Shown here piece after piece: positions 16,116-25,113 of a DNA stretch of 36,772 nucleotides. Each line of letters opens with the position of its first letter. Within the stretch, counting starts at the first letter, position 1. Origin of the DNA: JAIBJP01 sp036506175. Its GTDB lineage: Bacteria > Actinomycetota > Thermoleophilia > Gaiellales > Gaiellaceae. The notes beneath the pieces were generated by a model that was not told the origin of the DNA, made no database searches, and worked only from the letters and a program-made list of their open reading frames with translations. Position numbers and translations under genes: made by a program. The stretch is from positions 1 to 36,772 of the forward strand of contig DASXSE010000077.1 in assembly GCA_036506175.1 (NCBI GenBank). Reading direction: 5' to 3'.

Positions 16116-17160
16116 GGGCGATCAACTCCTTCGCGATGACGTCCGCGGCGTCGGGCCTCGCAAGCTTGCGCATCGCCTCTCCCATCTCTTGTAGCCGGGC
16201 GGGCTGAGCCAGCAGGTCCCCGACTTGGTTGCGAAGATCGAGCTTCGCCTCGGGGACGACGACCGCTCCCCCACCTTGCTCGAAATAGCGCGCGTTCTTC
16301 GCCTGGTGGTCGGCCGTCGCGTGCGGATAGGGGACGAGTAGCGCCGGCCGGCCGGCTGCGGCGACTTCCCAGACGGAGCCGCCGGCGCGCGCGACGACGA
16401 GGTCGGCAGCCGAGAGCGCGGCGCCGAAGTCGTCGGTGAACGCCAGCAGTCGATAGTCCTCGCGCCGGACGCGCGGCACGAGCTGCGCGTAGTCGCGTTC
16501 GCCGGAGAGATGAAGGACGGCGGGCCCCTCCGCACCAAAAGCTTCGACGGCCGCGTCGTTGAGCATGCGGGCCCCCTGGCTTCCACCGAAAACGAGGACG
16601 ACGTGGCCCGCGTCGGGCAGATCGAACTTGCGCCGGGCCTCCTCCCGCGGGACCGGCCGCGACCGCTGAGGGATCGGACGCCCGACGACCTCGTACTTGG
16701 AGCCGCGCAATCCAACAATCGGAAAGGACAAGAAGACCCGCTTCGCGAACGGCGCGGCAAGGCGATTTGCCAGCCCCAGCTCCGCGTCAGCCTCGGTCAA
16801 CCCGGCTGGAATCCTCAGCGTGCCCGCGGCCGCCACCATGGGCCCCGCGACATAGCCGCCTCCGCCGAGGACCACGTCGGGACGGCGGCGCCGCAGGATT
16901 CGAATGCATGCCGGGACGGCGAGGGCCGCCTCCCCGAGTGCCCGGGCGAGCGCAATCCCCGGCCGTCGCGGAAACCCTTCCACGCGGAAGACGTCCAGCT
17001 CGAAGCCCGCGTCGTGAACGAGCCGCGACTCAGCGTTGGACGCGAACGCGACGCTCGCGCCCCGAGACCGGAGCGCTTCCGCGACTGCGAGCGCGGGTAA
17101 CACGTGTCCGGCCGTCCCGCCGGCGGCGATCAGGCACTTCGGAGACAGCTGCGATGCCAC
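16102..17160 (-). CDS. murG: UDP-GlcNAc transferase MurG (lipid II synthase)
   Basis: A 352-residue GT28 enzyme at the inner membrane face that adds GlcNAc to lipid I. The N-terminal loop AAGGTAGHVLPALAVAEAL (about 12-30), the second glycine loop VLGGGGYVAGPM (about 94-105), VFGGSQGARMLND (about 190-202) and the donor-binding VARAGGSVWEVAAAGRPALLVPYPHATADHQ (starting about 255) are clear. The start is GTG 17160, because the first glycine loop must be kept. No Shine-Dalgarno sequence is visible, and the first 131 nt overlap the 3' end of ftsW in another frame, which is unusual. Confidence 0.95.
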   Translation of the reverse strand: MASQLSPKCLIAAGGTAGHVLPALAVAEALRSRGASVAFASNAESRLVHDAGFELDVFRVEGFPRRPGIALARALGEAALAVPACIRILRRRRPDVVLGGGGYVAGPMVAAAGTLRIPAGLTEADAELGLANRLAAPFAKRVFLSFPIVGLRGSKYEVVGRPIPQRSRPVPREEARRKFDLPDAGHVVLVFGGSQGARMLNDAAVEAFGAEGPAVLHLSGERDYAQLVPRVRREDYRLLAFTDDFGAALSAADLVVARAGGSVWEVAAAGRPALLVPYPHATADHQAKNARYFEQGGGAVVVPEAKLDLRNQVGDLLAQPARLQEMGEAMRKLARPDAADVIAKELIALVAV

Positions 17161-18247
17161 GGTTGACGGCGATGTTAAGGAGGATGCCCACGGAGGCGAG
17201 GCCGACGACCAGGCTCGAGCCCCCGTAAGAGACGAATGGAAGAGGGATGCCCGTGAGCGGCGCGAGCCCCATGACCGCGCTCACGTTCACCGCGGCCTGC
17301 CCGCAGATGAGCGCCGTGAGGCCCGCCGCGAGCCGCTTCCCGAACGGATCCTTGCAGCGGAGCGCGATGTTGAAGCCCGCGTACGCGAAGAGCCCGAAGG
17401 CGGCGATTACGGCGATCACCCCGACAAGCCCGAGCTCCTCGCCGATGATCGCGAAGATCATGTCCGTGGACGCCTCGGGCAGGTAGTAGATCTTCTGCAC
17501 GCTCTCCCCCAGCCCGACGCCGAAGATTCCACCGGATCCGAGCGCGATCATCGCCTGGACGATCTGGAAGCCCGCTCCCTGAGGGTCGTGCCAGGGGTCG
17601 AGGAAGGCGAAGATCCTCGCCCTTCGATAGGGCTCGAGCCAGATCGCCGCCAGAACGATTGTCCCCGCCACGCCACCAGAGGCGAACAGGGTCTTCACGG
17701 GCGTTCCCGAGACGAGCAGGACCGCGCTGACCATGATCCCGATCGCAAGTGCGGAGCCGAGGTCCGGCTCGACGAGGATGAGCGCGCACGAGGCGCCCAC
17801 CACGAGGCCGATCGGGCGCAGGAGCTCACCGAGCGTTTGCGGCGCCGGTCTCCGCGCGAGAAGCGTCGCCGTCCAAAGGGCGAGTGCGAGCTTCGTCAGC
17901 TCGGAAGGCTGGAAGGCGAGCGGCCCCAGCGGGATCCACCGGCGGGCGCCGTTGACCGCCACGCCGATCCCGAGCACGGCCACGAGGAGGAAGAAGCTGG
18001 CGAGCAGCAGCGGGCCCGCGGCGAGCTGCAGCCTGCGGTAGTCGAAGCGTGAGAAGAACACGAGCGCGATCAGGCCCATGACCGCGTATAGCGCCTGGCG
18101 CTTGAGGTAGTACGCGGGATCATCGGAGCCGAGCAGGGCGCGCGCCGAGCTCGCGCTGTAGACCATCACCAGCCCGAACGCGACGAGCGCGAGCGTGACG
18201 AGAACGAGCAGGTGGTACTCGAGCTGCGGACCACCGCGGCGCTTCAC
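17030..18247 (-). CDS. ftsW: SEDS peptidoglycan polymerase FtsW
   Basis: A 405-residue multi-pass SEDS glycosyltransferase of the divisome. It has about ten hydrophobic helices starting at residue 10, the motifs MVYSASSARAL, GARRWIPLGPLAFQPSELTKLAL (starting about 104), the LVEPDLGSA region, GLGESVQKIYYLPEASTDMIFAIIGEELG and the final TGIPLPFVSYGGSSL. The start is GTG 18247, sharing 4 nt with the murD stop (GTGA); a longer reading to 18319 would lie inside murD. After the last helix it carries a roughly 35-residue Arg-rich tail encoded in the region that also encodes the MurG N-terminus. That tail may be an incidental extension. Confidence 0.95.
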   Translation of the reverse strand: MKRRGGPQLEYHLLVLVTLALVAFGLVMVYSASSARALLGSDDPAYYLKRQALYAVMGLIALVFFSRFDYRRLQLAAGPLLLASFFLLVAVLGIGVAVNGARRWIPLGPLAFQPSELTKLALALWTATLLARRPAPQTLGELLRPIGLVVGASCALILVEPDLGSALAIGIMVSAVLLVSGTPVKTLFASGGVAGTIVLAAIWLEPYRRARIFAFLDPWHDPQGAGFQIVQAMIALGSGGIFGVGLGESVQKIYYLPEASTDMIFAIIGEELGLVGVIAVIAAFGLFAYAGFNIALRCKDPFGKRLAAGLTALICGQAAVNVSAVMGLAPLTGIPLPFVSYGGSSLVVGLASVGILLNIAVNRGIAAVSEVPDRRRRDGRTRVTRARSRGSAPVSGRERRVRVQR

Positions 18248-19491
18248 AATGATTCGACGAGCTCCCGAAAGAGCTCGCCCCGCTCCTCGAAGTCCCGGAA
18301 CTGGTCGAAGCTCGCGCACGCCGGCGAGAGGAGGATCACCTCGCCCGGCTCCGCGTCCGCAAATGCGTCGCGGACGGCGGTCTCGAGATCCGCCGAATAG
18401 GTGAAGCGCACGCCCTCCGCTGCGAGCGCCTCCGCGAGGTCATCGGCGGATTCGCCGATCAGATAAGCCTGTGCGACGCCGGAGGAGCGCGCGCCCCGGG
18501 CGAGCGCCGAAAAGGAGCTGCCCTTGCGGCTGCCGCCGAGGATCAACCGGATACCGGGCGGGTAGGCGGAGAGGGCGCGCTCGGCGGCTTCCGGGTTGGT
18601 GGCCTTCGAGTCGTTGACGAAGCGGACGCCGTTCACCTCGCGGACGAGCTCGAGCCGGTGCGGGACGCCCTGGAAGGTGCGGAGCGCCTCGGCGATCGCC
18701 GCGTCGGGGACACCGGCGGCGCGCGCAGCTGCGGTGGCGGCGGCTGCGTTTTCGCGGTTGTGCTCTCCGGGAATCTCCGGCTCGGCCGGCAGCTCGTCGA
18801 CCAGAGAGAACTCCACTCGGCGGGCGGCGCCAGGAATGCCCTGGAACCCGGCCGGCACGATGGCGACGTCCTCCGGGGTCTGGTTCTCGAAGATGCGGAG
18901 CTTTGCGGCCCGGTAGTCGTCCATGTTCGCGTGTCGATCCATGTGGTCCGGCGTGAGGTTGAGGAGAACGGCAATGCGGGGCCGGAACTCCTCGATGTCC
19001 TCGAGCTGGAAGCTGGAGAGCTCGCAGACGATCCATGCGTCCTCGGTGAGCGAGCCGTCGAGCCCGGTCAGCGGGCGGCCGACGTTGCCGGCCACTGCGA
19101 CCGGCCTTCCGGCGGCCCGAAACACCGCGCCGAGCAGCTCGCTCGTGGTCGTCTTCCCGTTCGTTCCCGTGATCCCGAGGATGGGATTCGCGAAGAGACG
19201 CGAGCCGAGCTCGACCTCGCTCCAGATCGTCAGCCCACGCTCCCGCGCGGCGGCCGCGAGAGGGGCCTCCGCTGGAACACCGGGGCTTTTGACGAGCAGG
19301 TCCATGCCGTCGAGGAGCTCGGGGTCGTCCGCGCCGAGCACGACTTCGACGCCCGCTGCGCGAAGCCTGCCCGCATCGAGGTGCTCGTCCATGTCGACGC
19401 CGAGGACGCTGACCCCGCGGCGGACAAGCGCGAGCGCGGCCGCCTCGCCCGAGCGGGCGAGCCCGAGAACCAGCGCCTTCTCAGCTAGCAA
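18244..19491 (-). CDS. murD: UDP-N-acetylmuramoylalanine-D-glutamate ligase
   Basis: A 415-residue cytoplasmic Mur ligase adding D-Glu. It has LVLGLARSGEAAA (about 7-19), the ATP loop GITGTNGKTTTSELLG (about 105-120), ELSSFQLEDIEEFRP (about 151-165), NLTPDHMDRH (about 173-182), IPGEHNRENAAAA and the C-terminal NDSKATNPEAAERAL with LSPACASFDQF. The start TTG 19491 overlaps the mraY stop by 11 nt. All catalytic elements are present. Confidence 0.97.
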   Translation of the reverse strand: MLAEKALVLGLARSGEAAALALVRRGVSVLGVDMDEHLDAGRLRAAGVEVVLGADDPELLDGMDLLVKSPGVPAEAPLAAAARERGLTIWSEVELGSRLFANPILGITGTNGKTTTSELLGAVFRAAGRPVAVAGNVGRPLTGLDGSLTEDAWIVCELSSFQLEDIEEFRPRIAVLLNLTPDHMDRHANMDDYRAAKLRIFENQTPEDVAIVPAGFQGIPGAARRVEFSLVDELPAEPEIPGEHNRENAAAATAAARAAGVPDAAIAEALRTFQGVPHRLELVREVNGVRFVNDSKATNPEAAERALSAYPPGIRLILGGSRKGSSFSALARGARSSGVAQAYLIGESADDLAEALAAEGVRFTYSADLETAVRDAFADAEPGEVILLSPACASFDQFRDFEERGELFRELVESL

Positions 19492-20503
19492 GCGAATTGA
19501 AGTTCGAGAAGAACGCGTAGTAGAGGACGAAGCCGCAGGCGCAGAGAATCGCGGTGGCGATCCAGAAGCGCACCATGATTCGCGTCTCTGACCACGCCTT
19601 CATCTCGAAGTGGTGATGAAGCGGCGCCATGAGCAGGACGCGCCTCCCAAGCCACCTGAACGAGAGCACCTGGACGATCACGGAGAGCGCCTCGATGAGG
19701 AAGATGCCGCCGATCAGGAGGAGCAAGAGCTCGGTCTTCGTCATGATCGCGAAGGCGGCGAGCGCGCCCCCGAGGCCCATCGACCCGGTGTCCCCCATGA
19801 AGACCTGCGCGGGGAAGGCGTTGTACCAGAGGAAACCGATGGAGGCCCCGATGAGGCTTGCTCCCAGGATGGCGAGGTCCAGGTCGACGGGGTCGGCCGG
19901 GATTCCACGGCGCACGGTCGAGAGCGCGGCGACGAGCGTCATGGCCGTGTAGGTGAGGAGCGCAATGGTCGTCGTCCCCGCGGCGAGGCCGTCGATCCCG
20001 TCGGTCAGGTTCACCCCGTTCGAGGCGCCCGCGATGATGAAGAAGAGGAGGACGTACCACGCGTAGGAAAGCGGCAGGGTGACGTCGACGACCGGGATGT
20101 AGATCTCGGTGGCGAAGCCGCGGTCGTGGGCGACGAAGCCCACGATGACCGTGATTCCCGCGAGCCAGAGCAGCTTCCAGCGGCCGGCCAGCCCGAGGGA
20201 CCGGCGTCGGGCGATCTTCGTCCAGTCGTCGACGAAGCCGATCGCGGCGCAGCCGAGCGCGACGAAGAAAGCCGTCAAGGCCGGCAGTGTGTGCTTCGAG
20301 AAGATCAGGAACGGGAGCGACATCGCGAGCATGATCAGGAGGCCGCCCATGGCCGGCGTCCCCTGCTTGATCACGTGGCCCTGGGGCCCCTCCTCGCGGA
20401 TCTGCTGCCCGAACTCGTTCTTGCGCAAGAAGTCGATGAACTTGGGCCCGGCCAGGATCGAGATGACCATGGAGATCACGCCCGCGAGGAGGACCTGAAC
20501 CAC
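19481..20503 (-). CDS. mraY: Phospho-MurNAc-pentapeptide translocase MraY
   Basis: A 340-residue polytopic enzyme making lipid I from UDP-MurNAc-pentapeptide and undecaprenyl phosphate. It has GPQGHVIKQGTPAMGGLLIM (about 39-58), the Asp pair FVDDWTK (about 90-96), ASNGVNLTDGIDGLAAGT (about 160-177), FMGDTGSMGLGG (about 234-245) and the His-rich loop MAPLHHHFEMKAWSE (about 287-301), with about ten transmembrane helices. The start is GTG 20503, 15 nt after the murF stop. Confidence 0.97.
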   Translation of the reverse strand: MVQVLLAGVISMVISILAGPKFIDFLRKNEFGQQIREEGPQGHVIKQGTPAMGGLLIMLAMSLPFLIFSKHTLPALTAFFVALGCAAIGFVDDWTKIARRRSLGLAGRWKLLWLAGITVIVGFVAHDRGFATEIYIPVVDVTLPLSYAWYVLLFFIIAGASNGVNLTDGIDGLAAGTTTIALLTYTAMTLVAALSTVRRGIPADPVDLDLAILGASLIGASIGFLWYNAFPAQVFMGDTGSMGLGGALAAFAIMTKTELLLLLIGGIFLIEALSVIVQVLSFRWLGRRVLLMAPLHHHFEMKAWSETRIMVRFWIATAILCACGFVLYYAFFSNFNSLAS

Positions 20504-20518
20504 GGCAGGAGCCTAGTC

Positions 20519-21829
20519 TCAGGCCGGGACGACGGCGACGGCTTCGCCGATCGCCTCGAGCCCCATCGCCCGGGAGCCCTTGACGAGGACGTAGTCACCG
20601 GGTTGCAGGAGCTGGCGCAGCGCCGCCAGGCCCTGCTCCACGGTCGGCGCCCAGCGGGTGGTCGGTACACCCCTCGCGCCGTCGAGGTACGCGCGGGCAA
20701 GGGGACCCACGGCGAGGAGCACGTCGACACCGGCACGCGAGGCCGCCGCCCCTACTTCCCGGTGGTAAGCAGGAGCGCCTGGGCCCAGCTCGGCCATGTC
20801 CCCGAGGACTGCGACCTTGCGATGATCGCCGGCGCGCTCGGCGAGATGTTCCAGTGCCGCCGTCATCGAGAGTGGGTTGGCGTTGTAACAGTCGTTGATG
20901 AGGATGCCGTCGCCGGGAAGCGGCGCTTCCTCCCCGCGCCAGCGCGAGAGCTTGACGTGCCGAGCGCCGCGCTGCGCCTTCTTCAGAGGGAGGCCGAGCG
21001 CGTGGTAGGCGGCGAGCGCAGCGAGCGCGTTCACAGCGTTATGACGCCCCGAGAAGGCGAATTCGATCGTGAGCGGACGACCGAAGGCTTCCACCTTGAG
21101 GCGAGACCGCCCGCTTTCCGCCGCGAAGTAGGCCAGGCTGACGTCACCGCCCTCACCGAAGCGGACGATCTCGATGTCTTCCCGTTGGAGGTAGGGCTCG
21201 AGCTGCGGCTCCCCGGCGGGAACGACGGCGGTTCCGCCCGGCGGCAGCGCCTCGATCAACTCGGCCTTCGCCGCCGCCACCTTCTCGATCGTCCCGAGCA
21301 GCTCGAGGTGCACCGGGCCGACTGTCGTGATGATCCCGATGTCGGGCCGTGCGATTTCGCAGAGCTCTGCGATCTGACCGACTCCACGCATGCCCATCTC
21401 GACGATGGCGATCTCGGTGTCCGGCTCGATCCGGCAGAGGGTGAGCGGAAGCCCGATCTCGTTGTTCTGGCTTCCCTCCGCGACAACCGTACGTGCGTGC
21501 GGCGTGCACAGAGCTCCGAGAATGTCTTTGGTCGACGTCTTCGCCGTCGAGCCGGTGACCGCGACGACCTTGGCGTTGGAGCGGCTTCGGACCGCGCGCG
21601 CGAGCGCGGCGAGCGCCCCGAAGGCGTCCTCGGGGATGAGCGCGCTGGCTGCGCCTGCCGCCAGCGCGTCGTCCGCGAACTCGGCCCCACGACCCACGGC
21701 GACGAAGAGGTCGCCGGGCCCGACGAGGCGCGAATCGATCTGGACGCCGCTGACGCGATCGGCCTCCTCGGCACGCAGGAGCTTGCCCGGAGCCAACTCC
21801 GCGATCTCGTCCAGCGTCAGCTCGATCAT
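20519..21829 (-). CDS. murF: UDP-MurNAc-tripeptide D-alanyl-D-alanine ligase
   Basis: A 436-residue Mur ligase that adds D-Ala-D-Ala. It has an N-terminal VSGVQIDSRLVGPGDLFVAV (about 25-44), the ATP loop VTGSTAKTSTKDIL (the usual GKT is AKT here), EGSQNNEIGLPLTL, VEMGMRGVGQI, ITTVGPVHLE, GRHNAVNALAALA and NDCYNANPLSM. I set the start at ATG 21829 because GGGAGG lies just upstream and the family starts at a similar point; a TTG/GTG extension to 21889 would run into murE. The P-loop reads GSTAKTS where GSxGKT is commonest; Ala at this Gly position also occurs in other MurFs as I recall. Confidence 0.96.
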   Translation of the reverse strand: MIELTLDEIAELAPGKLLRAEEADRVSGVQIDSRLVGPGDLFVAVGRGAEFADDALAAGAASALIPEDAFGALAALARAVRSRSNAKVVAVTGSTAKTSTKDILGALCTPHARTVVAEGSQNNEIGLPLTLCRIEPDTEIAIVEMGMRGVGQIAELCEIARPDIGIITTVGPVHLELLGTIEKVAAAKAELIEALPPGGTAVVPAGEPQLEPYLQREDIEIVRFGEGGDVSLAYFAAESGRSRLKVEAFGRPLTIEFAFSGRHNAVNALAALAAYHALGLPLKKAQRGARHVKLSRWRGEEAPLPGDGILINDCYNANPLSMTAALEHLAERAGDHRKVAVLGDMAELGPGAPAYHREVGAAASRAGVDVLLAVGPLARAYLDGARGVPTTRWAPTVEQGLAALRQLLQPGDYVLVKGSRAMGLEAIGEAVAVVPA

Positions 21830-21848
21830 GCCGCAGCCTCCCGAACGC

Positions 21849-23363
21849 TCACGCAGCCGCCTGCAGCCGCCTGAGCGCGTCGCGCGCAACTTCGCGGTCG
21901 TCGAACGGGATCGTTCGGTCGGCGAGCTCCTGGCGCTGCTCGTGTCCTCGGCCGGCGATCACGACGACATCGCCGGCGCGCGCCTCCTCGAGCGCCTTGG
22001 TGATCGCGGCGCGGCGGTCGGGCTCCACGTCGACGCGTTTCGTGACCCCTTCGAGAATCTCCGCGATGATCGCCTGCGGATCCTCCGAGCGGGGGTTGTC
22101 GGAGGTAACCACGACCACGTCGGCGAGCCGAGAGGCGATCTCGCCCATGAGCGGCCGCTTGCCGCGGTCACGGTCACCGCCGCAACCGAAAACGCAGAGC
22201 AACCGGCCGTCGGTAAGGCCGCGAGCTTCGTTCAGCACCGACTCGAGCGCGACCGGCTTGTGGGAGTAGTCGACGATGACCGTGAAGAGCTGCCCCTCGT
22301 CGACGGCCTCGAAGCGCCCGGGCACGCCCGCCAGGTGCGCGACGCCTGCTGCGATCCCGTCGTCCTCGATCCCGAGCAGGCGCGACGCAGCCACGGCCCC
22401 GAGGACGTTCTCCACGTTGAAGCGGCCGCGGAGGCGCGTTGTGAGTTCCAGACCGCCGTACGTGAAGGTAGAACCCGCCCCCGTGACCTCGAGCCTGGCC
22501 GCGTCGCCGAGGCCGAATTCGACGGGATGTTCGCCGAGCTCCCGCAGTTCGTCGGCGAGCTTGCGGCCGTGCGGATCGCCGACGTTGATGGCCGCGGGCG
22601 GCCTGTTTCCGTCCACGTCGGGCTCCGTGAAGAGGCGCCGCTTGGCATCGAAGTACTCCTCCATCGTCCCGTGGAAGTCGAGATGGTCCTGGCTCAGGTT
22701 GGTGAAGACGAGAGCGCGGAAGCGGACACCGAGGAGGCGTTTCAGTGCCGACCCGTGTGACGTCGCCTCCATCGCGCAGCTGCGATCGCCAGCCTCGAGC
22801 ATCTCGCGGAAGGTGCGCTGGAGGTCGATCGCCTCGGCCGTCGTGCGGATGGCCGGGCGGCGCTCGCCGCCGACGCGATTCTCGATCGTGCCGAGGAGGC
22901 CGGGACGGCGACCGGCGGCGGCGAGGATGGAGAAGAGCAGGAAGGCGGTGGTCGTCTTCCCGTTCGTCCCCGTGACGCCGGCGACCTCGAGCTCGCGGGT
23001 CGGCTGTCCGAAGAACGCATCGGCCGCGAGTGCCATGGCTTCCCGGGCGTCGGCGACGAGGAGCTGCGGAACCGCGAGTTCGAGCGGGCGCTCGACGATC
23101 AGCGCGCTCGCGCCGTTGGCGACGGCTTCCGCCGCGAAGTCGTGACCGTCCGCTTTGAGGCCAGGGATGCAGACGAAGAGCGCCCCCGGCGTCACGCGGC
23201 GCGTGTCGTACGCGAGATCGGTGACTTCGGTGGGGACGGGGTTGACGGTGCGCTCGGCGCGTGCCGCCTGGCTCAGAAGCTCGAGCTCGATGGCGCGTGA
23301 TTCTACCAACGGCGTGCGCGGTGACTGGCGAGCAGAGCAGTCGGGAAATCGCCTGATTTGCAC
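21849..23363 (-). CDS. murE: UDP-MurNAc-tripeptide synthetase MurE (meso-DAP type)
   Basis: A Mur ligase adding the third peptide residue. It has TDLAYDTRRVTPGALFVCIPG near the N-terminus (seen as residues 48-68), the ATP loop VTGTNGKTTTAF, MEATSHGSALKRL, NLSQDHLDFHGTMEEYF, GRFNVENVLGAVAA and DYSHKPVALE. The residue-selecting motif is DNPRSEDP; DNPR is the meso-diaminopimelate type. I chose GTG 23363 (504 residues) because GGAGGG lies 10 nt upstream. TTG 23309 (486 residues) matches the usual N-terminus more closely but has no Shine-Dalgarno sequence. It is separated from ftsI by 84 nt, the widest gap inside the upstream half of the cluster. Confidence 0.95.
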   Translation of the reverse strand: MQIRRFPDCSARQSPRTPLVESRAIELELLSQAARAERTVNPVPTEVTDLAYDTRRVTPGALFVCIPGLKADGHDFAAEAVANGASALIVERPLELAVPQLLVADAREAMALAADAFFGQPTRELEVAGVTGTNGKTTTAFLLFSILAAAGRRPGLLGTIENRVGGERRPAIRTTAEAIDLQRTFREMLEAGDRSCAMEATSHGSALKRLLGVRFRALVFTNLSQDHLDFHGTMEEYFDAKRRLFTEPDVDGNRPPAAINVGDPHGRKLADELRELGEHPVEFGLGDAARLEVTGAGSTFTYGGLELTTRLRGRFNVENVLGAVAASRLLGIEDDGIAAGVAHLAGVPGRFEAVDEGQLFTVIVDYSHKPVALESVLNEARGLTDGRLLCVFGCGGDRDRGKRPLMGEIASRLADVVVVTSDNPRSEDPQAIIAEILEGVTKRVDVEPDRRAAITKALEEARAGDVVVIAGRGHEQRQELADRTIPFDDREVARDALRRLQAAA

Positions 23364-23447
23364 GATTTTTTGACCCTCCGCGCACCATTCGCGCTTCGTT
23401 TGTCAGTACGCTCGAAGGCGGGTGGTGGTACGGGGTGGCCCCGTATA

Positions 23448-25109
23448 TCAATCAGGCGGCACTTCGAGGTACTGGAGCGCGAACTTGGCGATCTCGGCGA
23501 AGGCGGGTGCCGCCACCACGCCACCGAAGATCGCGCCCCTCGGCTCGTCCACCGTCACCAGAATGACGAGACGCGGTTTCTTCACCGGGACGAAGCCGAC
23601 GAAGGAGCCCACGTAGTAGTAACTCGAGTAACCCCCGTGCGAATCCGGCTTTGCCGCCGTCCCGGTCTTGCCGGCGATCCGGTAGCCCGGCACCTGCGCG
23701 GCCGTTCCCGACCCCTCTTCGACGACGTCGCGAAGCATTCGCCGCACCTGATGCGCCGTCCGCACCGACATGATTCGGCGCCGCCTCGGCTGAATCACCC
23801 GGCCACCGCCGACACGCTCGACGAGGTGTGGTTGCACCCATACCCCATCGTTGGCGATGGCCGCGTACGCAGCGATCATCTGTAGCGCCGAGACCGCGAT
23901 GCCCTGGCCGATCGGCACGTTCCCGATCGTGGAGCCAGACCAGCGGCTCGGCGGCAGGACGATGCCGCGCGTTTCCCCGGGGAACTCGATCCCGGTCCGG
24001 TGACCGAAGCCGAAGCGCCGGATCCATTCCGAGATGCGCGCCTTGCCGAGCGCTTCCGCGATGGTGACGACGCCAACGTTGGACGAGTGCGACAGGATTT
24101 GCTCCACGGTCATCGTCTCGGTGCCGCGCGACTCGGCGTCGTGGATCTTGCGATCAGCCACCTGGATCTGTGGCGGCAGCCTGTACTTCGTCCGGGGCGT
24201 GACGAGCCCCGTCTCCAACGCACCCGAGATCGTCACGATCTTGAAGGTCGACCCGGGCTCATATGTGTCGGTAACGGCCCGGTTGCGCTTGCGGTCGTCG
24301 GAGGTCCGCGAGAAGCGGTTTGCGTCGTACCCGGGCTCGACCGCGAGCGCGAGGATGCCTCCCGTGCGCGGGTCCATGACGACTGCGCTCGCAGACTTGG
24401 CGGACCAGCGCTGTTGCGTCTCGCTGAGGATGCGCTCGACCTGTCCCTGCAGCGTGTGGTCGATCGTCAAGTAGACGTCGCGACCGTCCACCTCAGGCTT
24501 CGAGCCTACGACCTCGAGCGTGCGTCCAAACGGATCCTTCACGATCGTCTTCTCCCCCTGCTTCCCGCTCAACGTCGGATCGAGTGCCAGCTCGAGACCC
24601 GCCAAACCCTTGTTGTCGAGGCCTGCGTACCCGACGACTGACGCGCCGACGCGCCGTTGCGGGTAGATCCGCTTCTCCTCCGGATAGAAGCCGAGTCCGA
24701 CGATCCCGCGCCGCTTGAGCGCCTCGGCCTTCTCGGGATCGGCCTGCCGAGCCACATAGACGAAACCCTTGGAACGGTCGGCAAGCAGCGGGTAGAGCTC
24801 GTCGGGATCCAGATCGAGCTCCTGCCCAGCCGCGACCGCGACTGCCCGCGGATCCTGAATTTGCCGAGGGTTCGCGTAGACGGTGATCGTGGGCGAGCCG
24901 ATCGCCAACTCGAGACCGACGCGGTCGTAGATCGTTCCGCGGTGGGCGGGGATCTCGATCGTCTCACGATGCTGGCTCGCCGCGAGCCGGTCCAGTGATG
25001 GAGCGCGGATTGCCTGCAACCACCCCGCGCGCACGAGCGCAAAGGCGAAGACGAGCGCGAACGACGCGCCGAGAAGACGAATGCGCCGGTTCGCGAGCCG
25101 GACGCTCAT
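23448..25109 (-). CDS. ftsI: Class B penicillin-binding protein FtsI/PBP3
   Basis: A 553-residue septal transpeptidase. It has a short cytoplasmic N-terminus, one transmembrane helix (about 12-29), the non-catalytic dimerisation domain with HRGTIYDRVGLELA (about 56-69), then the transpeptidase domain with catalytic STFK (287-290), SSN (342-344) and KTGT (481-484). No PASTA repeats follow the catalytic domain. ATG 25109 lies 4 nt after the ftsL stop. Pairing with FtsW encoded downstream gives the divisome polymerase and crosslinker. Confidence 0.97.
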   Translation of the reverse strand: MSVRLANRRIRLLGASFALVFAFALVRAGWLQAIRAPSLDRLAASQHRETIEIPAHRGTIYDRVGLELAIGSPTITVYANPRQIQDPRAVAVAAGQELDLDPDELYPLLADRSKGFVYVARQADPEKAEALKRRGIVGLGFYPEEKRIYPQRRVGASVVGYAGLDNKGLAGLELALDPTLSGKQGEKTIVKDPFGRTLEVVGSKPEVDGRDVYLTIDHTLQGQVERILSETQQRWSAKSASAVVMDPRTGGILALAVEPGYDANRFSRTSDDRKRNRAVTDTYEPGSTFKIVTISGALETGLVTPRTKYRLPPQIQVADRKIHDAESRGTETMTVEQILSHSSNVGVVTIAEALGKARISEWIRRFGFGHRTGIEFPGETRGIVLPPSRWSGSTIGNVPIGQGIAVSALQMIAAYAAIANDGVWVQPHLVERVGGGRVIQPRRRRIMSVRTAHQVRRMLRDVVEEGSGTAAQVPGYRIAGKTGTAAKPDSHGGYSSYYYVGSFVGFVPVKKPRLVILVTVDEPRGAIFGGVVAAPAFAEIAKFALQYLEVPPD

Positions 25110-25113
25110 TGGC

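Noticed and set aside
19610..21874. A 754-codon open frame on the plus strand
   Set aside because: It is antisense to mraY and murF, both identified by motifs. The peptide is rich in Arg, Asp and Glu without domains, the usual shadow in GC-rich DNA.
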